DNA of 64,000 bases from Campylobacter sp. RM16704 (GTDB taxonomy: Bacteria; Campylobacterota; Campylobacteria; Campylobacterales; Campylobacteraceae), in NCBI RefSeq assembly GCF_000816245.1, contig NZ_CP007769.1, positions 1,210,464-1,274,463 on the forward strand. The letters run 5' to 3'. The translations under genes were made by a program, and so were the position numbers. Below are positions 18,038 through 27,686 of the stretch, one piece after another. A model generated the notes under the pieces. The model did no database searches. It was not told the origin of the DNA and saw only the letters and a list, made by a program, of their open reading frames with translations. Position 1 is the stretch's first letter; the number at the start of each line of letters is the position of its first letter.

Positions 18038-18900
18038 TCCTTTAATTTCCATCATCATACCAATTTACAATGTAGCTCCATATTTAAAAGAATGTTTAGA
18101 AAGTGTTATCAATCAAACTTATAAACACTTGGATATTATTTAGTAGATGATGGAAGCAATGATGAAAGTTTAGATATAGCCTTAAAATATCTAGATAAAG
18201 ATGAAAGAATATTTTTAATTTCTAAGGAAAATGGGGGTTTGAGTTCAGCTAGAAATATGGGATTAGAATTTATAAAAGGTACTAAACTTAGAAGCTTTTT
18301 TGAAAATAATAAAGAACAAGACATAATCTCTTTTACTTCAACTCATACTTTTAAAAAAAATACAAAACAAATTAGCAAAGAAACTATTAACTCAAATTTC
18401 GAACAAATTCAAAGCAGATATATAAAAACAAATATAGAAAATATAAACGATCTTTTGGTTCAAGAACTACCAGATTCTATAATTCATTTTTTAGATTCTG
18501 ATGATTATTTTTTAAATGATTGTATAAAACTTTGCATAAAAGAAATGATTGAAAAAAATATATATTTGTATGCATGGTTTTGATGAATACCATGAGCGTA
18601 ATTCTTACTTTTTAAAAAATCCTCCAACCAACTTGATGTTAAAAAGTGATAAAGTATTTTTTGATAGCGGTATAAAATTATTACAAAAAAACAATTTTCT
18701 TCAATTTTATTTTGCTTGAAAAAGAAAATACTTTTTTAATGATTTATAGAATTAGACAAGACTATAACGATATCCAAAATACTCTAATACAAAAATTCGA
18801 CAATCAAATGTTTTTTTAAAATCATCAAAAATTTATCTATATTTTATAGCACAAAAAAATAGTAAAAGATCTTCTAAAAATCTACAATAGTCATATATGT
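18030..18900 (+). pseudogene. Degraded GT2 glycosyltransferase
   Basis: An ATG at 18030 begins a normal GT2 N-terminus ([19 protein letters not shown]) but hits TAG at 18141. One missing base there restores the frame: VDDGSNDESLDIALKYLD, GGLSSARNMGLEF and the metal site HFLDSDDYFLND continue to a TGA at 18581. A second shift, in or near the A7 run at about 18552-18558, restores another stretch (HGFDEYHERNSYFLKNPPTN) up to about 18720, followed by a third decayed piece. At least two frameshifts make it non-functional. It is closest to the genes at 18969 and 21191, sharing their insertion before the D-S-D-D motif. The right end is approximate; the remaining bases to 18968 hold nothing recognisable. 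Confidence 0.85.
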
Positions 18901-18968
18901 ACTTAAAAAATTATTAAATTATATTTTATAATCAGATTGTAATTATATACCTAAAAAAAATAATCTTG

Positions 18969-20138
18969 TTATTTAATAAAACTTGATAACAATCTAGTTA
19001 TTTTATATGTAATTTTTGACATTTTATAAGGATTTAAATCTTTGAGTTTTTCTTGAACATATAAAGGATCTTTATTAAATTTTTCAACTTTAAAAGCATT
19101 TTTGATGTAAAAATATAAAATAGTATCTTTTAACGCTGAAGAAATTTTCCTTTCATGGTAATTTTCTATAAATCGTACTAATTCTAAACTAGTTTGTACC
19201 CAACTAGCGTATTTAAAATACTCTTTTGCTAAAGTCGCATTTTCATCAAAAGCAACAAATATATCCTTAAAATACGGAAGTATATTATCTTTAGTAATTT
19301 TTTTATCTTGATTTGTCAAAGAATTAGCACGAATTCTATAATAATAAAATACTTTAGGAAAAATATAAATATTCTTAGCTTGTGAAAAAAGCAAAATTCC
19401 AAATAAATGGTCTTCGGCAAAAATACCATCTTTAAATTTTAATTTTATATTTTTAAGAAAGTGAAAATTTATCATACCACTCCATGCAAATGCAAAATCT
19501 TTCGTTTTACTTTTTCGAAGATATATTAACCACTGTAATGGACCAATTAGACACTCTTGTTGAATATTTATATCTTTTAAGCGGCTATTATGTTTTAAAA
19601 AATTTATTTTTATATCATATTTCTCAATACAATCAAACCACAACACATCCACCCCATCCATTCTAGGTACACATTCTTCTATGCAGTTTAATTCCCAATA
19701 ATCATCAGAATCTAAAAAGATAATATAATCTATAATAGGATAAGTAAAGCTTGTTAAATCTTTTTCATTATTAAAAGCTTTATAGCTTTTATATATAGTA
19801 TATATTTCATAAGGATTATTACCTTCTATATTAAATTCTATTAAAGAATTTTCTTTTATAGTTTTTGTTTTATTTTTAAGTTTATATTCTCCACTAAAAA
19901 ATTCTATACCTACATTTCTAGCACTACTTAAGCCACCATTTTTCTTATCAAAAAGAGTGATTCTTTTATCTTTTAGAGTATATTCTTTTGCAATATTGAG
20001 TGAATTTTCATCTGTACTACCATCATTTACAAGTATGATTTCTAAGTTAGTATAGCTTTGATTGATTACACTATCTAAACATTCTTTTAAATATTTTTCT
20101 ACATTATATATGGGGATTACTACGCCTACGGTTTTCAT
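18969..20138 (-). CDS. LOS glycosyltransferase, GT2 (long form, copy 1)
   Basis: 389 residues. The start is VGVVIPIYNVEKYLKECLDS, then LVNDGSTDENSLNIA and KKNGGLSSARNVGIEFF. An insertion of roughly 50 residues separates this from the metal-binding block DYIIFLDSDDYWELNCIEEC, which normally follows within about 20 residues. Later come WSGMINFHFLK and FAEDHLFGILL. The whole plan is shared with the gene at 21191 and the pseudogene at 18030. Role: transfer of a sugar to LOS outer core, donor unknown. The gene is divergent from the one at 20196. Confidence 0.83.
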   Translation of the reverse strand: MKTVGVVIPIYNVEKYLKECLDSVINQSYTNLEIILVNDGSTDENSLNIAKEYTLKDKRITLFDKKNGGLSSARNVGIEFFSGEYKLKNKTKTIKENSLIEFNIEGNNPYEIYTIYKSYKAFNNEKDLTSFTYPIIDYIIFLDSDDYWELNCIEECVPRMDGVDVLWFDCIEKYDIKINFLKHNSRLKDINIQQECLIGPLQWLIYLRKSKTKDFAFAWSGMINFHFLKNIKLKFKDGIFAEDHLFGILLFSQAKNIYIFPKVFYYYRIRANSLTNQDKKITKDNILPYFKDIFVAFDENATLAKEYFKYASWVQTSLELVRFIENYHERKISSALKDTILYFYIKNAFKVEKFNKDPLYVQEKLKDLNPYKMSKITYKITRLLSSFIK

Positions 20139-20157
20139 GTATATATAACCTTCATTA

Positions 20158-20178
20158 TTTTTGATATTATATCAAAAA
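20158..20178. promoter_or_regulatory. Perfect palindrome in divergent LOS promoter gap
   Basis: TTTTTGATAT and its exact complement ATATCAAAAA flank one central T, between the divergent starts at 20138 and 20196. It could be an operator or simply overlapping AT-rich promoter sequence; no matching binding-site family is recognised. Confidence 0.35.
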
Positions 20179-20195
20179 ACTTTTTAGGAATATAT

Positions 20196-21188
20196 ATGCA
20201 AATACACCACAACCACTTACTTTATAATAATTTAACAAAAAAACTAAGTTCGTTTATACCCATAAAATCAACAAGAAGAAAATTAAGAAATCATATCCAG
20301 TATAAGTTAGAACACCCTAAAGTAGCTCATTATCTTTCAAACAACTATATCAACTCTTTTTTAGAAGGAAAAATTCCACAATTTTCTTTTGAAAAAAAAT
20401 ACCATTTTAAAAATGATAAAATCATTTGGCAGTTGTGGTACCAAGGTAAAGATCAAACTTCTTTAGCTATACAAAAATGCTTTAAGTCTATACAAAAACA
20501 TATGGGAGATGAATACACAATCATTATACTAGATAAAGACACTATAAAAGATTACCTTGATTTTCCACCATATGTTATAGAAAAATTAGAAAATAATTTT
20601 TTTGGAGAAAAAACCATAACTTTTTTTTCAGATCTTTTAAGGGTTAGTTTGCTTGCAACCTATGGTGGAATTTGGTGTGATGCAAATATTTTTTTGAGTG
20701 ATAAAATTCCGCAAGAGTTATGTAAAAAAGATTTTTTCGCTTTTGAGAGATCAAAAACAAAACCAAATAAAGAAAGATTAAAAAAGCTAGCAAAAAGTGG
20801 ATATTTTTCTTATGGATATTTTAATTGGAATGAAGATTTTAAAGTTAAAGTTTTAAGTAGCTTTTTAATAGCCAAAACAAATAATGATTTTATAAAAGCT
20901 TTACAAGATATATTAATATTTTATTGGAAAAATGAATCATCTAATATAAATCATTATTATTTTGCCCTGCATGTTATCTTTGAACTTTTAAAAGAATATG
21001 GCTTTGCAAATGATACCTATAAAAATATGAGTGATATAGAGTGTCATTTACTACAATTTAACGCGAAAGAAAAATTCAATCCAATTCTTTGGGATGAAAT
21101 TCAAAAACAAAGTTTTTTACATAAACTCACGCATTTTAAGTCTATAAAAAAAGATTCAATGATAGATAAAATCATCTTACAAAGTTGA
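20196..21188 (+). CDS. Capsular-polysaccharide-synthesis-type glycosyltransferase
   Basis: 330 residues. Family features: IIWQLWYQGKDQTSLAIQKC (an I-W-x-x-W-x-Q-G-type start of the catalytic domain), FSDLLRVSLLATYGGIWCDA (residues about 145-165, the Asp-x-Leu-Arg and YGGIWxD metal/donor site). These are typical of the Caps_synth (GT32-like) family found in LOS, capsule and teichoic acid loci. The first 70 residues are basic and may associate with the membrane. The acceptor and sugar are unknown. It lies between the two long-form GT2 genes, on the opposite strand, and its 3' end converges with the second. Confidence 0.8.
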   Translation: MQIHHNHLLYNNLTKKLSSFIPIKSTRRKLRNHIQYKLEHPKVAHYLSNNYINSFLEGKIPQFSFEKKYHFKNDKIIWQLWYQGKDQTSLAIQKCFKSIQKHMGDEYTIIILDKDTIKDYLDFPPYVIEKLENNFFGEKTITFFSDLLRVSLLATYGGIWCDANIFLSDKIPQELCKKDFFAFERSKTKPNKERLKKLAKSGYFSYGYFNWNEDFKVKVLSSFLIAKTNNDFIKALQDILIFYWKNESSNINHYYFALHVIFELLKEYGFANDTYKNMSDIECHLLQFNAKEKFNPILWDEIQKQSFLHKLTHFKSIKKDSMIDKIILQS

Positions 21189-21196
21189 TTTTATCT
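21164..21196. terminator. Stem-loop between convergent LOS genes
   Basis: An 11-bp perfect stem (21164-21174 with 21186-21196) spans the stop codons of both convergent genes. On the plus strand AAAAACACCTTTTATTTTTT follows; no strict U-tract directly abuts the stem. Confidence 0.45.
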
Positions 21197-22345
21197 AAAA
21201 ACACCTTTTATTTTTTGCCAAATTTTCCAAAGATCATAAGGAAGTTTTGTTTGGATAAAAGGTTTGATTATAGGTAATTTTTCCTTTAATTTCAAAGGAT
21301 CTTTTTTAAATTTTTTAATCATCAAAGCCTTTTTTACATAAAAAGGCAAAAAGATTTCCTTTATAGCTTGAGAATTTTCACTTTTTTGTTCTTTAAAAAA
21401 TTCTATCAACTCTAAAGCTGTTATCATCCTACTTGCTGCTTTTAAATAGTTTTTTGCCTCTTTAGCGTTTTCTCCAAAAAATTCATATAAGTCTTTAAAG
21501 TACTCTGATACATTTGCCTTTGTAACTTTCTTATCATGATTTGATATACTATTTGCTCTCAAACGGCACAAATACAATCTTTTTGGCAAAATGTAAATAT
21601 TATTAGCACTAGCAAACAAAACCATACCAAAATGAATATCTTCATTGATGATTTTGTTGATAAATTTAAGTTTTAATTGTTTTAAAAATGAAAAATCTAT
21701 CATACCACCCCAGCTAAATGAAATATCTCTAGAACCAACTTTTATAGCCTGCTTAGCATAGTCTCTTGGAGTGATAGTGCATTCTTGAGTAAAATTAAAT
21801 ATATTCATCCTTGTTTTTTGACCCTTATCTTCTATACCATCATCATAAATACAAGCATGATCAAACCATAATACGTCTACATTTTGCATTCTTACAACAC
21901 ACTCTTCTATGCAGCTTAACTCCCAATAATTATCAGAATCTAAAAAGATAATATAATCAATCTTTGAAATTTCTAATTTATCATCTACTAAAGCATTTTT
22001 GTACTTATAAATTTTATAAATATTTTGTGGGTTATTGCCAACAATCTTAAAAACATTTAATTCATTTTCTTTTTCAATATATTGTGTTTCATATTCACCA
22101 TAAAAAAATTCTATACCTGTATTTCTAGCACTACTTAAGCCACCATTTTTCTTATCAAAAAGAGTTATTCTTTTATCTTTTAGAGTGTATTCTTTTGCAA
22201 TATTGAGTGAGTTTTCATCTGTACTACCATCATTTACTAGTATGATTTCTAAATTAGTATAAGTTTGATTGATTACACTATCTAAACATTCTTTTAGATA
22301 TTTTTCTACATTGTATATGGGGATTACTACGCCTACTTTTTTCAT
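21191..22345 (-). CDS. LOS glycosyltransferase, GT2 (long form, copy 2)
   Basis: 384 residues, a paralogue of the gene at 18969. The first 85 or so residues are almost the same (VGVVIPIYNVEKYLKECLDS, GGLSSARNTGIEFFYGEY), then a diverged insertion, then DYIIFLDSDNYWELSCIEEC, in which the fourth acidic residue of the copy-1 motif is Asn (DSDN instead of DSDD). Later blocks WGGMIDFSFLK and NEDIHFGMVLF are shared. The Asp-to-Asn change keeps the D-x-D core, so activity is still plausible. It lies three bases downstream of lgtF on the same strand and is probably in the waaC-htrB-lgtF operon. Confidence 0.83.
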   Translation of the reverse strand: MKKVGVVIPIYNVEKYLKECLDSVINQTYTNLEIILVNDGSTDENSLNIAKEYTLKDKRITLFDKKNGGLSSARNTGIEFFYGEYETQYIEKENELNVFKIVGNNPQNIYKIYKYKNALVDDKLEISKIDYIIFLDSDNYWELSCIEECVVRMQNVDVLWFDHACIYDDGIEDKGQKTRMNIFNFTQECTITPRDYAKQAIKVGSRDISFSWGGMIDFSFLKQLKLKFINKIINEDIHFGMVLFASANNIYILPKRLYLCRLRANSISNHDKKVTKANVSEYFKDLYEFFGENAKEAKNYLKAASRMITALELIEFFKEQKSENSQAIKEIFLPFYVKKALMIKKFKKDPLKLKEKLPIIKPFIQTKLPYDLWKIWQKIKGVFR

Positions 22346-22348
22346 GCT

Positions 22349-23896
22349 TTATCTCCAAGTTGTTTTTTTATTTTTTATAGTTTCAAGATAAATTTGATGA
22401 TTAATCTCAAGCATATTTTTGCTATTTTCTTCATGGTAGATATGATAAGCTAGAGCATTAAATTTAAGTCTTTTAAACACTCCATTATTAAATAAAAATC
22501 TAGCTACAAACTCACTATCTTCCCTACCCCATCCTATGAAATTTTCATTAAAACCTTCAATGGCTTCAAAATTACTTTTATAAAAACTCATATTGCAAGT
22601 TTTACTACCTTTAACAAGTTGTGATTTTTTAAAAAATTTCTTAGTTAGTTTTGAAAATTTATATACACATTTAGCTAAAAAAGTATTTCTTTGATTTTTA
22701 AAACCCTTTTTATTAAAAGCTAGTTTAAAATCATTTTTGCTTAAAAGTTCTTTGCTTTCTTTTTCATTTAAAATAATTCTTGAACCTTGTAAGATAGTTT
22801 TTAAACTAGCAAATTTTAAATGATCATTAATGAAGTTTTTTTCTAAAATCATATCTCCATCTATTAAAATGATATATTCGCTTTTAGATGCTTTTATAGC
22901 TTTATTGCGACTTGCTGCAGCACGAAACCCCTCATCTTCTTGCCAAATATGCTCTAACTTACAAGGAAAATCTTTCTGATAAGCTTGTATAAGTCTAGCC
23001 GTATCTTCCCTGCTTCCATCATCAGCTACTAAAACCTCATCTGGTAAAGGCTCTAAGTTTTTAACACTATCAAGCACCAAAGCAAGCCTTTCTTTTTGAT
23101 TATAAGTTGTGATGATTAATGCACAAGTTTTTGGCTTTTGCTTTTTTAACTCATATAATTTCATATATTTAAAAAAAGCTCCTAGGCCATTACAAGTACT
23201 TATGATAAAACCTTTATAACCATAAAAAATTCCCTTTTTTAAAATATAATTTCTAAAAAAAGTCCAAATTCCCCTTAGCAAAGCCTTACAAACACTACTT
23301 TCTTTATGTAAATTTTGCAAAACCCAAAGCTTGGAGTATCTTTGAAGTTTATCTAACAAACCATCGATATCATCAAATGCAAAATGCCTCAAACCATTTT
23401 GCAACTTAATCTTTTTGCTATCTTCATGTAAAATCAAACTCTCATGCACCAAATTTTCATTAAATCTAGTATGGGTTTTATTAAACACCCGCATTACATG
23501 ATCAGGCCACCACCCACAAGCTTTAATCCACTCTCCATTGTATAAATTTTCTCTTGGTAAGGCTATAATATCTTCTTTATTAGGCTCAATTTGCCGTAAT
23601 TCTTGTAAAAATTCTTTCTTAGCAAGCTCATCTGCATCGATATTAAAAATCCAATCATTACTAGCATAGCTTATGGCTAAATTTTTCAAAGGTCCAAAAC
23701 CTATAAATTTATGCTGATAAATCTTGATATTTTTATAACTTTTACTAAACTCATAAGCAATTTTTAAAGTATCATCATTGCTATCATTTTCTACTAAAAT
23801 AATCTCGCCAAATTCTTGCAAAGACTCCAAACAAGCCTTTAAAGTTTTTTGAGCATTTTTAACAATCATTATCACACTAATTTGTTTTAAATCCAT
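22349..23896 (-). CDS. lgtF: Two-domain LOS glucosyltransferase LgtF-like
   Basis: 515 residues with two GT-A domains. Domain 1 (about 1-250): ISVIMIVKNAQKTLKACLES, LVENDSNDDT, the metal site FNIDADELA and GWWPDHVMRVF. Domain 2 (about 258-515): ALIITTYNQKERLALVLDSV, VADDGSREDT, LIDGDMILEKNF and FIGWGREDSEFVARF. The length and layout equal C. jejuni Cj1135, which adds two glucoses to the inner-core heptoses. The second domain may be active or inactive by strain in C. jejuni; here both keep their acidic motifs. It lies between htrB and a GT2 gene, all on the minus strand. Confidence 0.88.
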   Translation of the reverse strand: MDLKQISVIMIVKNAQKTLKACLESLQEFGEIILVENDSNDDTLKIAYEFSKSYKNIKIYQHKFIGFGPLKNLAISYASNDWIFNIDADELAKKEFLQELRQIEPNKEDIIALPRENLYNGEWIKACGWWPDHVMRVFNKTHTRFNENLVHESLILHEDSKKIKLQNGLRHFAFDDIDGLLDKLQRYSKLWVLQNLHKESSVCKALLRGIWTFFRNYILKKGIFYGYKGFIISTCNGLGAFFKYMKLYELKKQKPKTCALIITTYNQKERLALVLDSVKNLEPLPDEVLVADDGSREDTARLIQAYQKDFPCKLEHIWQEDEGFRAAASRNKAIKASKSEYIILIDGDMILEKNFINDHLKFASLKTILQGSRIILNEKESKELLSKNDFKLAFNKKGFKNQRNTFLAKCVYKFSKLTKKFFKKSQLVKGSKTCNMSFYKSNFEAIEGFNENFIGWGREDSEFVARFLFNNGVFKRLKFNALAYHIYHEENSKNMLEINHQIYLETIKNKKTTWR

Positions 23897-23904
23897 TTTA
23901 TATC

Positions 23905-24777
23905 CTATAAATACAACTCATGATTGTATCTTTTAAATCTCTTATGAAAGAAAAAATACTCATCAGGTTTGAATTTTATCATTTCTTCGCAACACTTTGC
24001 TTGATACTTAGTAAGCTCTTCTATACTTGCTTTACTTGCATCTAAAGCCTTAAAAGTCTTTACAAAAAATTTCTCATCTTTTTGATACACAAAACAAGGT
24101 AAAATCATAGCATTTGTTTTTTTTGCAAGCACACTCGCACCTACTATGAAATTTACTTCTTGATTAAAATATTGTATTTTTATACTTTCACTATCTACCG
24201 CATCTTGATCGGTTAAAATTCCAAGCGACCTGCCTTCTTTTAAAGCCTTTAGCATTTTTTTAAGGCCACCTTTTTTTTCTATAAGTTCTATGTTAAATTG
24301 CGTGCGATTTTTACTTAAAATTTTATCCATTATCACACTATCAAGTGCTCTTCCAACTATAGAAATTCCTTTAAATTTAGCCCCAAAAGACAAAGCCAAA
24401 AGCTCCCAGTTACCATAATGAGCCGTAGTTACGATTAAAGGTCTTTTACTTTGCATTATATTTAAAATTTGTTCCTCATTATCAAAGCAAATTTTATTGG
24501 TAATCTCTTCTTTGTTTGCATTTTGATTTTTGATAAAATCAATCCCAAATTTAGCAAAATTTCTATAGATATTAAGGTTAGTTTCATCACGCCATTTTTG
24601 ATCTTTTTCAGGAAAGCAAATTTTTAAGTTTATATCGATAATTTTGCGGTGTTTATGATTTAACTTATAGGTTATTAAAGCAACCAAATTTGCAAAAGAA
24701 TTTAAAAGCTTTGAGGGTAAAATCTTCACAAGAACTTTTAACATATAAAAAAGGCTTAAATATACATAATTTATCAT
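23905..24777 (-). CDS. htrB: Lipid A biosynthesis acyltransferase
   Basis: 290 residues. An N-terminal membrane segment (YLSLFYMLKVLVKILP) is followed by the LpxL/LpxM-type catalytic motif with its His-x4-acidic dyad in TTAHYGNWELLALS (about residue 118-123), and RSLGILTDQDA further on. It adds a secondary acyl chain to lipid A on the inner face of the membrane. The start overlaps the waaC stop (ATGA), and the order waaC-htrB-lgtF is the conserved Campylobacter LOS start. Confidence 0.92.
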   Translation of the reverse strand: MINYVYLSLFYMLKVLVKILPSKLLNSFANLVALITYKLNHKHRKIIDINLKICFPEKDQKWRDETNLNIYRNFAKFGIDFIKNQNANKEEITNKICFDNEEQILNIMQSKRPLIVTTAHYGNWELLALSFGAKFKGISIVGRALDSVIMDKILSKNRTQFNIELIEKKGGLKKMLKALKEGRSLGILTDQDAVDSESIKIQYFNQEVNFIVGASVLAKKTNAMILPCFVYQKDEKFFVKTFKALDASKASIEELTKYQAKCCEEMIKFKPDEYFFFHKRFKRYNHELYL

Positions 24778-25793
24778 TTTTCTAAAAGCTCACAAGCTAG
24801 TTTAAAAATATCTTTTTCATCGATATTTTGTATGCAAAAATCACTTTTATCTATATGTTTTGAATGTAGTATTTTTTTACCCGCATTGATAATTTTATTG
24901 ATATTTGTTTCATAAGCATTTCTTTGACTAGGCGTGGCTCCAAAAATGGTTATAGAAGGTTTATTTAATGCAAAAGCCAAATGAGTTGGTCCGCTATCAT
25001 TTCCGATAATCAAATCACTTTCCTTAGTTAAAGCACAAAGCTCACTTAAGCTTAATTTTGGTGCAAGTTCTATTTTTAAATGTTTTAAATTTAAAACTAT
25101 ATCTTTAGCAAAATTAAACTCATTAACATTGCCCCAACCAAGCATAATTTTTGCATTAGTAAAATGTTCCAAAAGCATTCTACAAAGCAATATCAAACGC
25201 TCTTTTGGATAAATTTTATTTGGCATAGATGAGCCTACATGTATGAGTATATTTGGTGTATTTTCTCCTAAAGACAATCTTTGCTCCAAGCTTTCTTTCA
25301 ACTCATCATCTACACTAAAACAACTTTGTTTTAGCTCTATATCATTATAATCAAAATGTTCATTTAATACATAAGCTACCAAAGAAAGATTACGCACAAT
25401 AATATTTTCTTCATAATTGCACGCAAATTTATGCGTATAAAAATTACTCGCAAAGCCCTCTTTAATACTTTCTTGATCAAAACCAAAAGTATTAGAACAC
25501 AAAAATTTACCCACTAAAGCAGATTTAATCAAACCTTGCAAGTCAATCACAACATCATATTTATTTTGCCTAGCTTCAAAAAGTATTGCAAAAACTTCTT
25601 TAAATTTTCTATCTTTTAATGGCAAAGCATAAACTTCATTAATCATTGGATGATCTTGCAACAAACCTGCAAATCTTGCATCCACAAACCAATCAATACT
25701 CGCCTTAGGATAATGCTTTTTAATAAATTGTAAAACAATTACTGCATGGATGATATCTCCAAGTGCAGATAATTTAACCAATCCTATTTTCAT
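24774..25793 (-). CDS. waaC: LPS heptosyltransferase I
   Basis: 339 residues, GT9. It begins IGLVKLSALGDIIHAVIVLQ, has DVVIDLQGLIKSA near residue 80 and the donor-binding IGNDSGPTHLAFALN near 260. It attaches the first heptose to Kdo. First gene of the minus-strand LOS operon and the right-hand border of the LOS locus. The divergent gene at 25860 is separated by 66 bases. Confidence 0.94.
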   Translation of the reverse strand: MKIGLVKLSALGDIIHAVIVLQFIKKHYPKASIDWFVDARFAGLLQDHPMINEVYALPLKDRKFKEVFAILFEARQNKYDVVIDLQGLIKSALVGKFLCSNTFGFDQESIKEGFASNFYTHKFACNYEENIIVRNLSLVAYVLNEHFDYNDIELKQSCFSVDDELKESLEQRLSLGENTPNILIHVGSSMPNKIYPKERLILLCRMLLEHFTNAKIMLGWGNVNEFNFAKDIVLNLKHLKIELAPKLSLSELCALTKESDLIIGNDSGPTHLAFALNKPSITIFGATPSQRNAYETNINKIINAGKKILHSKHIDKSDFCIQNIDEKDIFKLACELLEK

Positions 25794-25817
25794 ATGCTAC
25801 TTTATTTTTAAATTTTC

Positions 25818-25826
25818 TGTTATGAT
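25818..25826 (+). promoter_or_regulatory. Extended -10 promoter upstream of PolB-like exonuclease gene
   Basis: TGTTATGAT (TGn plus TATGAT) ends 33 bases before the ATG at 25860 in the divergent gap to waaC. Confidence 0.5.
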
Positions 25827-25859
25827 TGTAACAAAGATTTTTTTAAAAAAAGGTTTATT

Positions 25860-26639
25860 ATGCAAGAATATATTTGTGTGTTTGACTGTGAAAGTATTCC
25901 TGATATAGAGCTGATTAAACACATTTATGATTTTAATGGCGATGATTTAAGCATTAGCAAGCAAGCTTTAGAAAGACAAAAAGAAGAAAGCGGAAGTGAA
26001 TTTTTACCCCTGCCTTTTCATAAAGTTGTAAGTATTTGTGCGGTAATTGCGGATAAATTTGGAAATTTCATAAAAGTTAATAAAATCAAAGGCGAGAGTG
26101 AAAAGCAAATGCTAGAAGAGTTTTTTAACTTCATAGACAAACACCAACCACGCCTTGTAAGCTTTAACGGCAAAAGCTATGATATGCCTTTACTTGTTAT
26201 AAGAGCATTAAAATACAATATCAACGCAAGTGCTTATTTGGATGCAAGCGATAAATGGAATAATTACAAAAGTAAATTTGCCGAAGAAAAGCATTGTGAT
26301 TTATTAGAATCTTTAGGAAGTTTTGGTCAAAAAGGTTTAAGACTTGATACACTTTGTGCTATGGCAGGACTTCCTGGAAAGTATGATATGCATGGAAATG
26401 AAGTATTAGAACTTTTCTATCAAAACAAACTAAAAAAAATTCACGAATACTGCGAAAGCGATGTGTTAAACACTTATATGCTGTTTTTAAAATACGAACT
26501 CATTAAAGGAAATTTAACTCAAGAAGATTATCTTAATATTTTAAAACATTTTAAAGATGAACTTTTACAAAAGCATAGCGATAAAAGTTATCAAAAACCA
26601 TTTTTAGATGCCATAGAAAAAGAAAAGAGTAAGTTTTAA
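25860..26639 (+). CDS. Predicted 3'-5' exonuclease, PolB-exonuclease-like (DEDDy)
   Basis: 259 residues. All three exonuclease motifs are visible: Exo I VFDCESIPD (residues 6-14), Exo II SFNGKSYDMPLL (about 100) and Exo III YCESDVLNTYMLF (about 198), with Tyr preceding the last Asp by four as in DEDDy enzymes. No polymerase domain follows, so this is the stand-alone type. A role in DNA or RNA end trimming is expected but unknown. Its place between waaC and gne is conserved with C. jejuni Cj1132c, though it has no evident part in glycan synthesis. Confidence 0.82.
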   Translation: MQEYICVFDCESIPDIELIKHIYDFNGDDLSISKQALERQKEESGSEFLPLPFHKVVSICAVIADKFGNFIKVNKIKGESEKQMLEEFFNFIDKHQPRLVSFNGKSYDMPLLVIRALKYNINASAYLDASDKWNNYKSKFAEEKHCDLLESLGSFGQKGLRLDTLCAMAGLPGKYDMHGNEVLELFYQNKLKKIHEYCESDVLNTYMLFLKYELIKGNLTQEDYLNILKHFKDELLQKHSDKSYQKPFLDAIEKEKSKF

Positions 26640-26699
26640 ATTAATTAAGAAAAGTGTAATAAAATAATTATTATTAAAAATATCAAAAAAGGTCACAAA

Positions 26700-27686
26700 A
26701 TGAAAATCTTAATAACAGGTGGTGCAGGATACATAGGCTCTCACACTTTAAAGCAATTTTTAGAAACAAATCATGAAATTTGTGTATTAGATAATCTTTC
26801 AAAAGGTAGCAAAAAAAGCTTAGACGAACTTTCTAAGATTAAACCTTTTAAGTTTTTTGAGCAAGATTTAAGTGATTATGCTGGGATTAAAAAACTTTTC
26901 AAAGAAGAAAAATTCGATGCGATTGTGCATTTTGCAGCAAGTATTGAAGTGCCTGAAAGTATGGAAAATCCTTTAAAATACTATATGAATAACACCGCAA
27001 ATACAAGTAATTTAATCCAAACTTGTTTAGAAACAGGTGTGAAAAAATTCATTTTTTCTTCAACCGCAGCTACTTATGGAGAGCCACAAACTCCTATCGT
27101 AGATGAACAAAGTCCATTAGCACCGATTAATCCTTATGGGCAAAGCAAACTCATGAGTGAAAAAGTCTTGCAAGATGCTAATATGGCTAATCCTGAATTT
27201 AAATACTGCATTTTAAGGTATTTCAATGTAGCAGGTGCTTGTATGAGTTATCCTATAGGGCAACGCTATCCAAAAGCTACTTTACTTATCAAGGTTGCTG
27301 CTGAAGTAGCCACAGGAAAAAGAGAAAAGCTTTATATTTTTGGCGATGATTATAATACTAAAGATGGCACTTGTATTAGAGATTTTATCCATGTTGATGA
27401 TATTTCAAGTGCACATTTAGCCGCTTTAGAATACCTAGAAAATAATGAAAGTAATATTTTCAATGTAGGCTATGGACACGGTTTTAGCGTAAAAGAAGTG
27501 ATCGAGACCATGAAAAAAGTAAGCGGGGTGGATTTTACAGTAGAACTTGCACCAAAAAGAGCTGGGGATCCTTCTGTGCTTATTTCAAATGCTGATAAAA
27601 TCAAAACTCTAACTAGCTGGAAACCAAAATATGATAATTTAGAATTAATCTGTAAAAGTGCTTATGAGTGGGAAAAGCAGTGTTAA
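26700..27686 (+). CDS. gne: UDP-GlcNAc/Glc 4-epimerase
   Basis: 328 residues, extended SDR. NAD-binding GGAGYIGSH, the catalytic Ser-Thr in [11 protein letters not shown] and Tyr-x3-Lys in YGQSK. In Campylobacter this single epimerase makes UDP-GalNAc and UDP-Gal, feeding N-glycan, LOS and capsule. The length equals C. jejuni Gne. It is first in the pgl operon and overlaps pglK by 7 bases. AAGG lies upstream of the ATG. Confidence 0.94.
   Translation: MKILITGGAGYIGSHTLKQFLETNHEICVLDNLSKGSKKSLDELSKIKPFKFFEQDLSDYAGIKKLFKEEKFDAIVHFAASIEVPESMENPLKYYMNNTANTSNLIQTCLETGVKKFIFSSTAATYGEPQTPIVDEQSPLAPINPYGQSKLMSEKVLQDANMANPEFKYCILRYFNVAGACMSYPIGQRYPKATLLIKVAAEVATGKREKLYIFGDDYNTKDGTCIRDFIHVDDISSAHLAALEYLENNESNIFNVGYGHGFSVKEVIETMKKVSGVDFTVELAPKRAGDPSVLISNADKIKTLTSWKPKYDNLELICKSAYEWEKQC

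Noticed and set aside
18239..18583. Separate small gene inside the LOS locus
   Set aside because: It starts in the middle of a GT2 fold (SSARNMGLEF) and is the second frame of the pseudogene, not an independent gene.
27668..27679. Upstream GTG start for pglK
   Set aside because: The GTG at 27680 gives the N-terminus known for PglK; the upstream one adds four residues with no better ribosome site.
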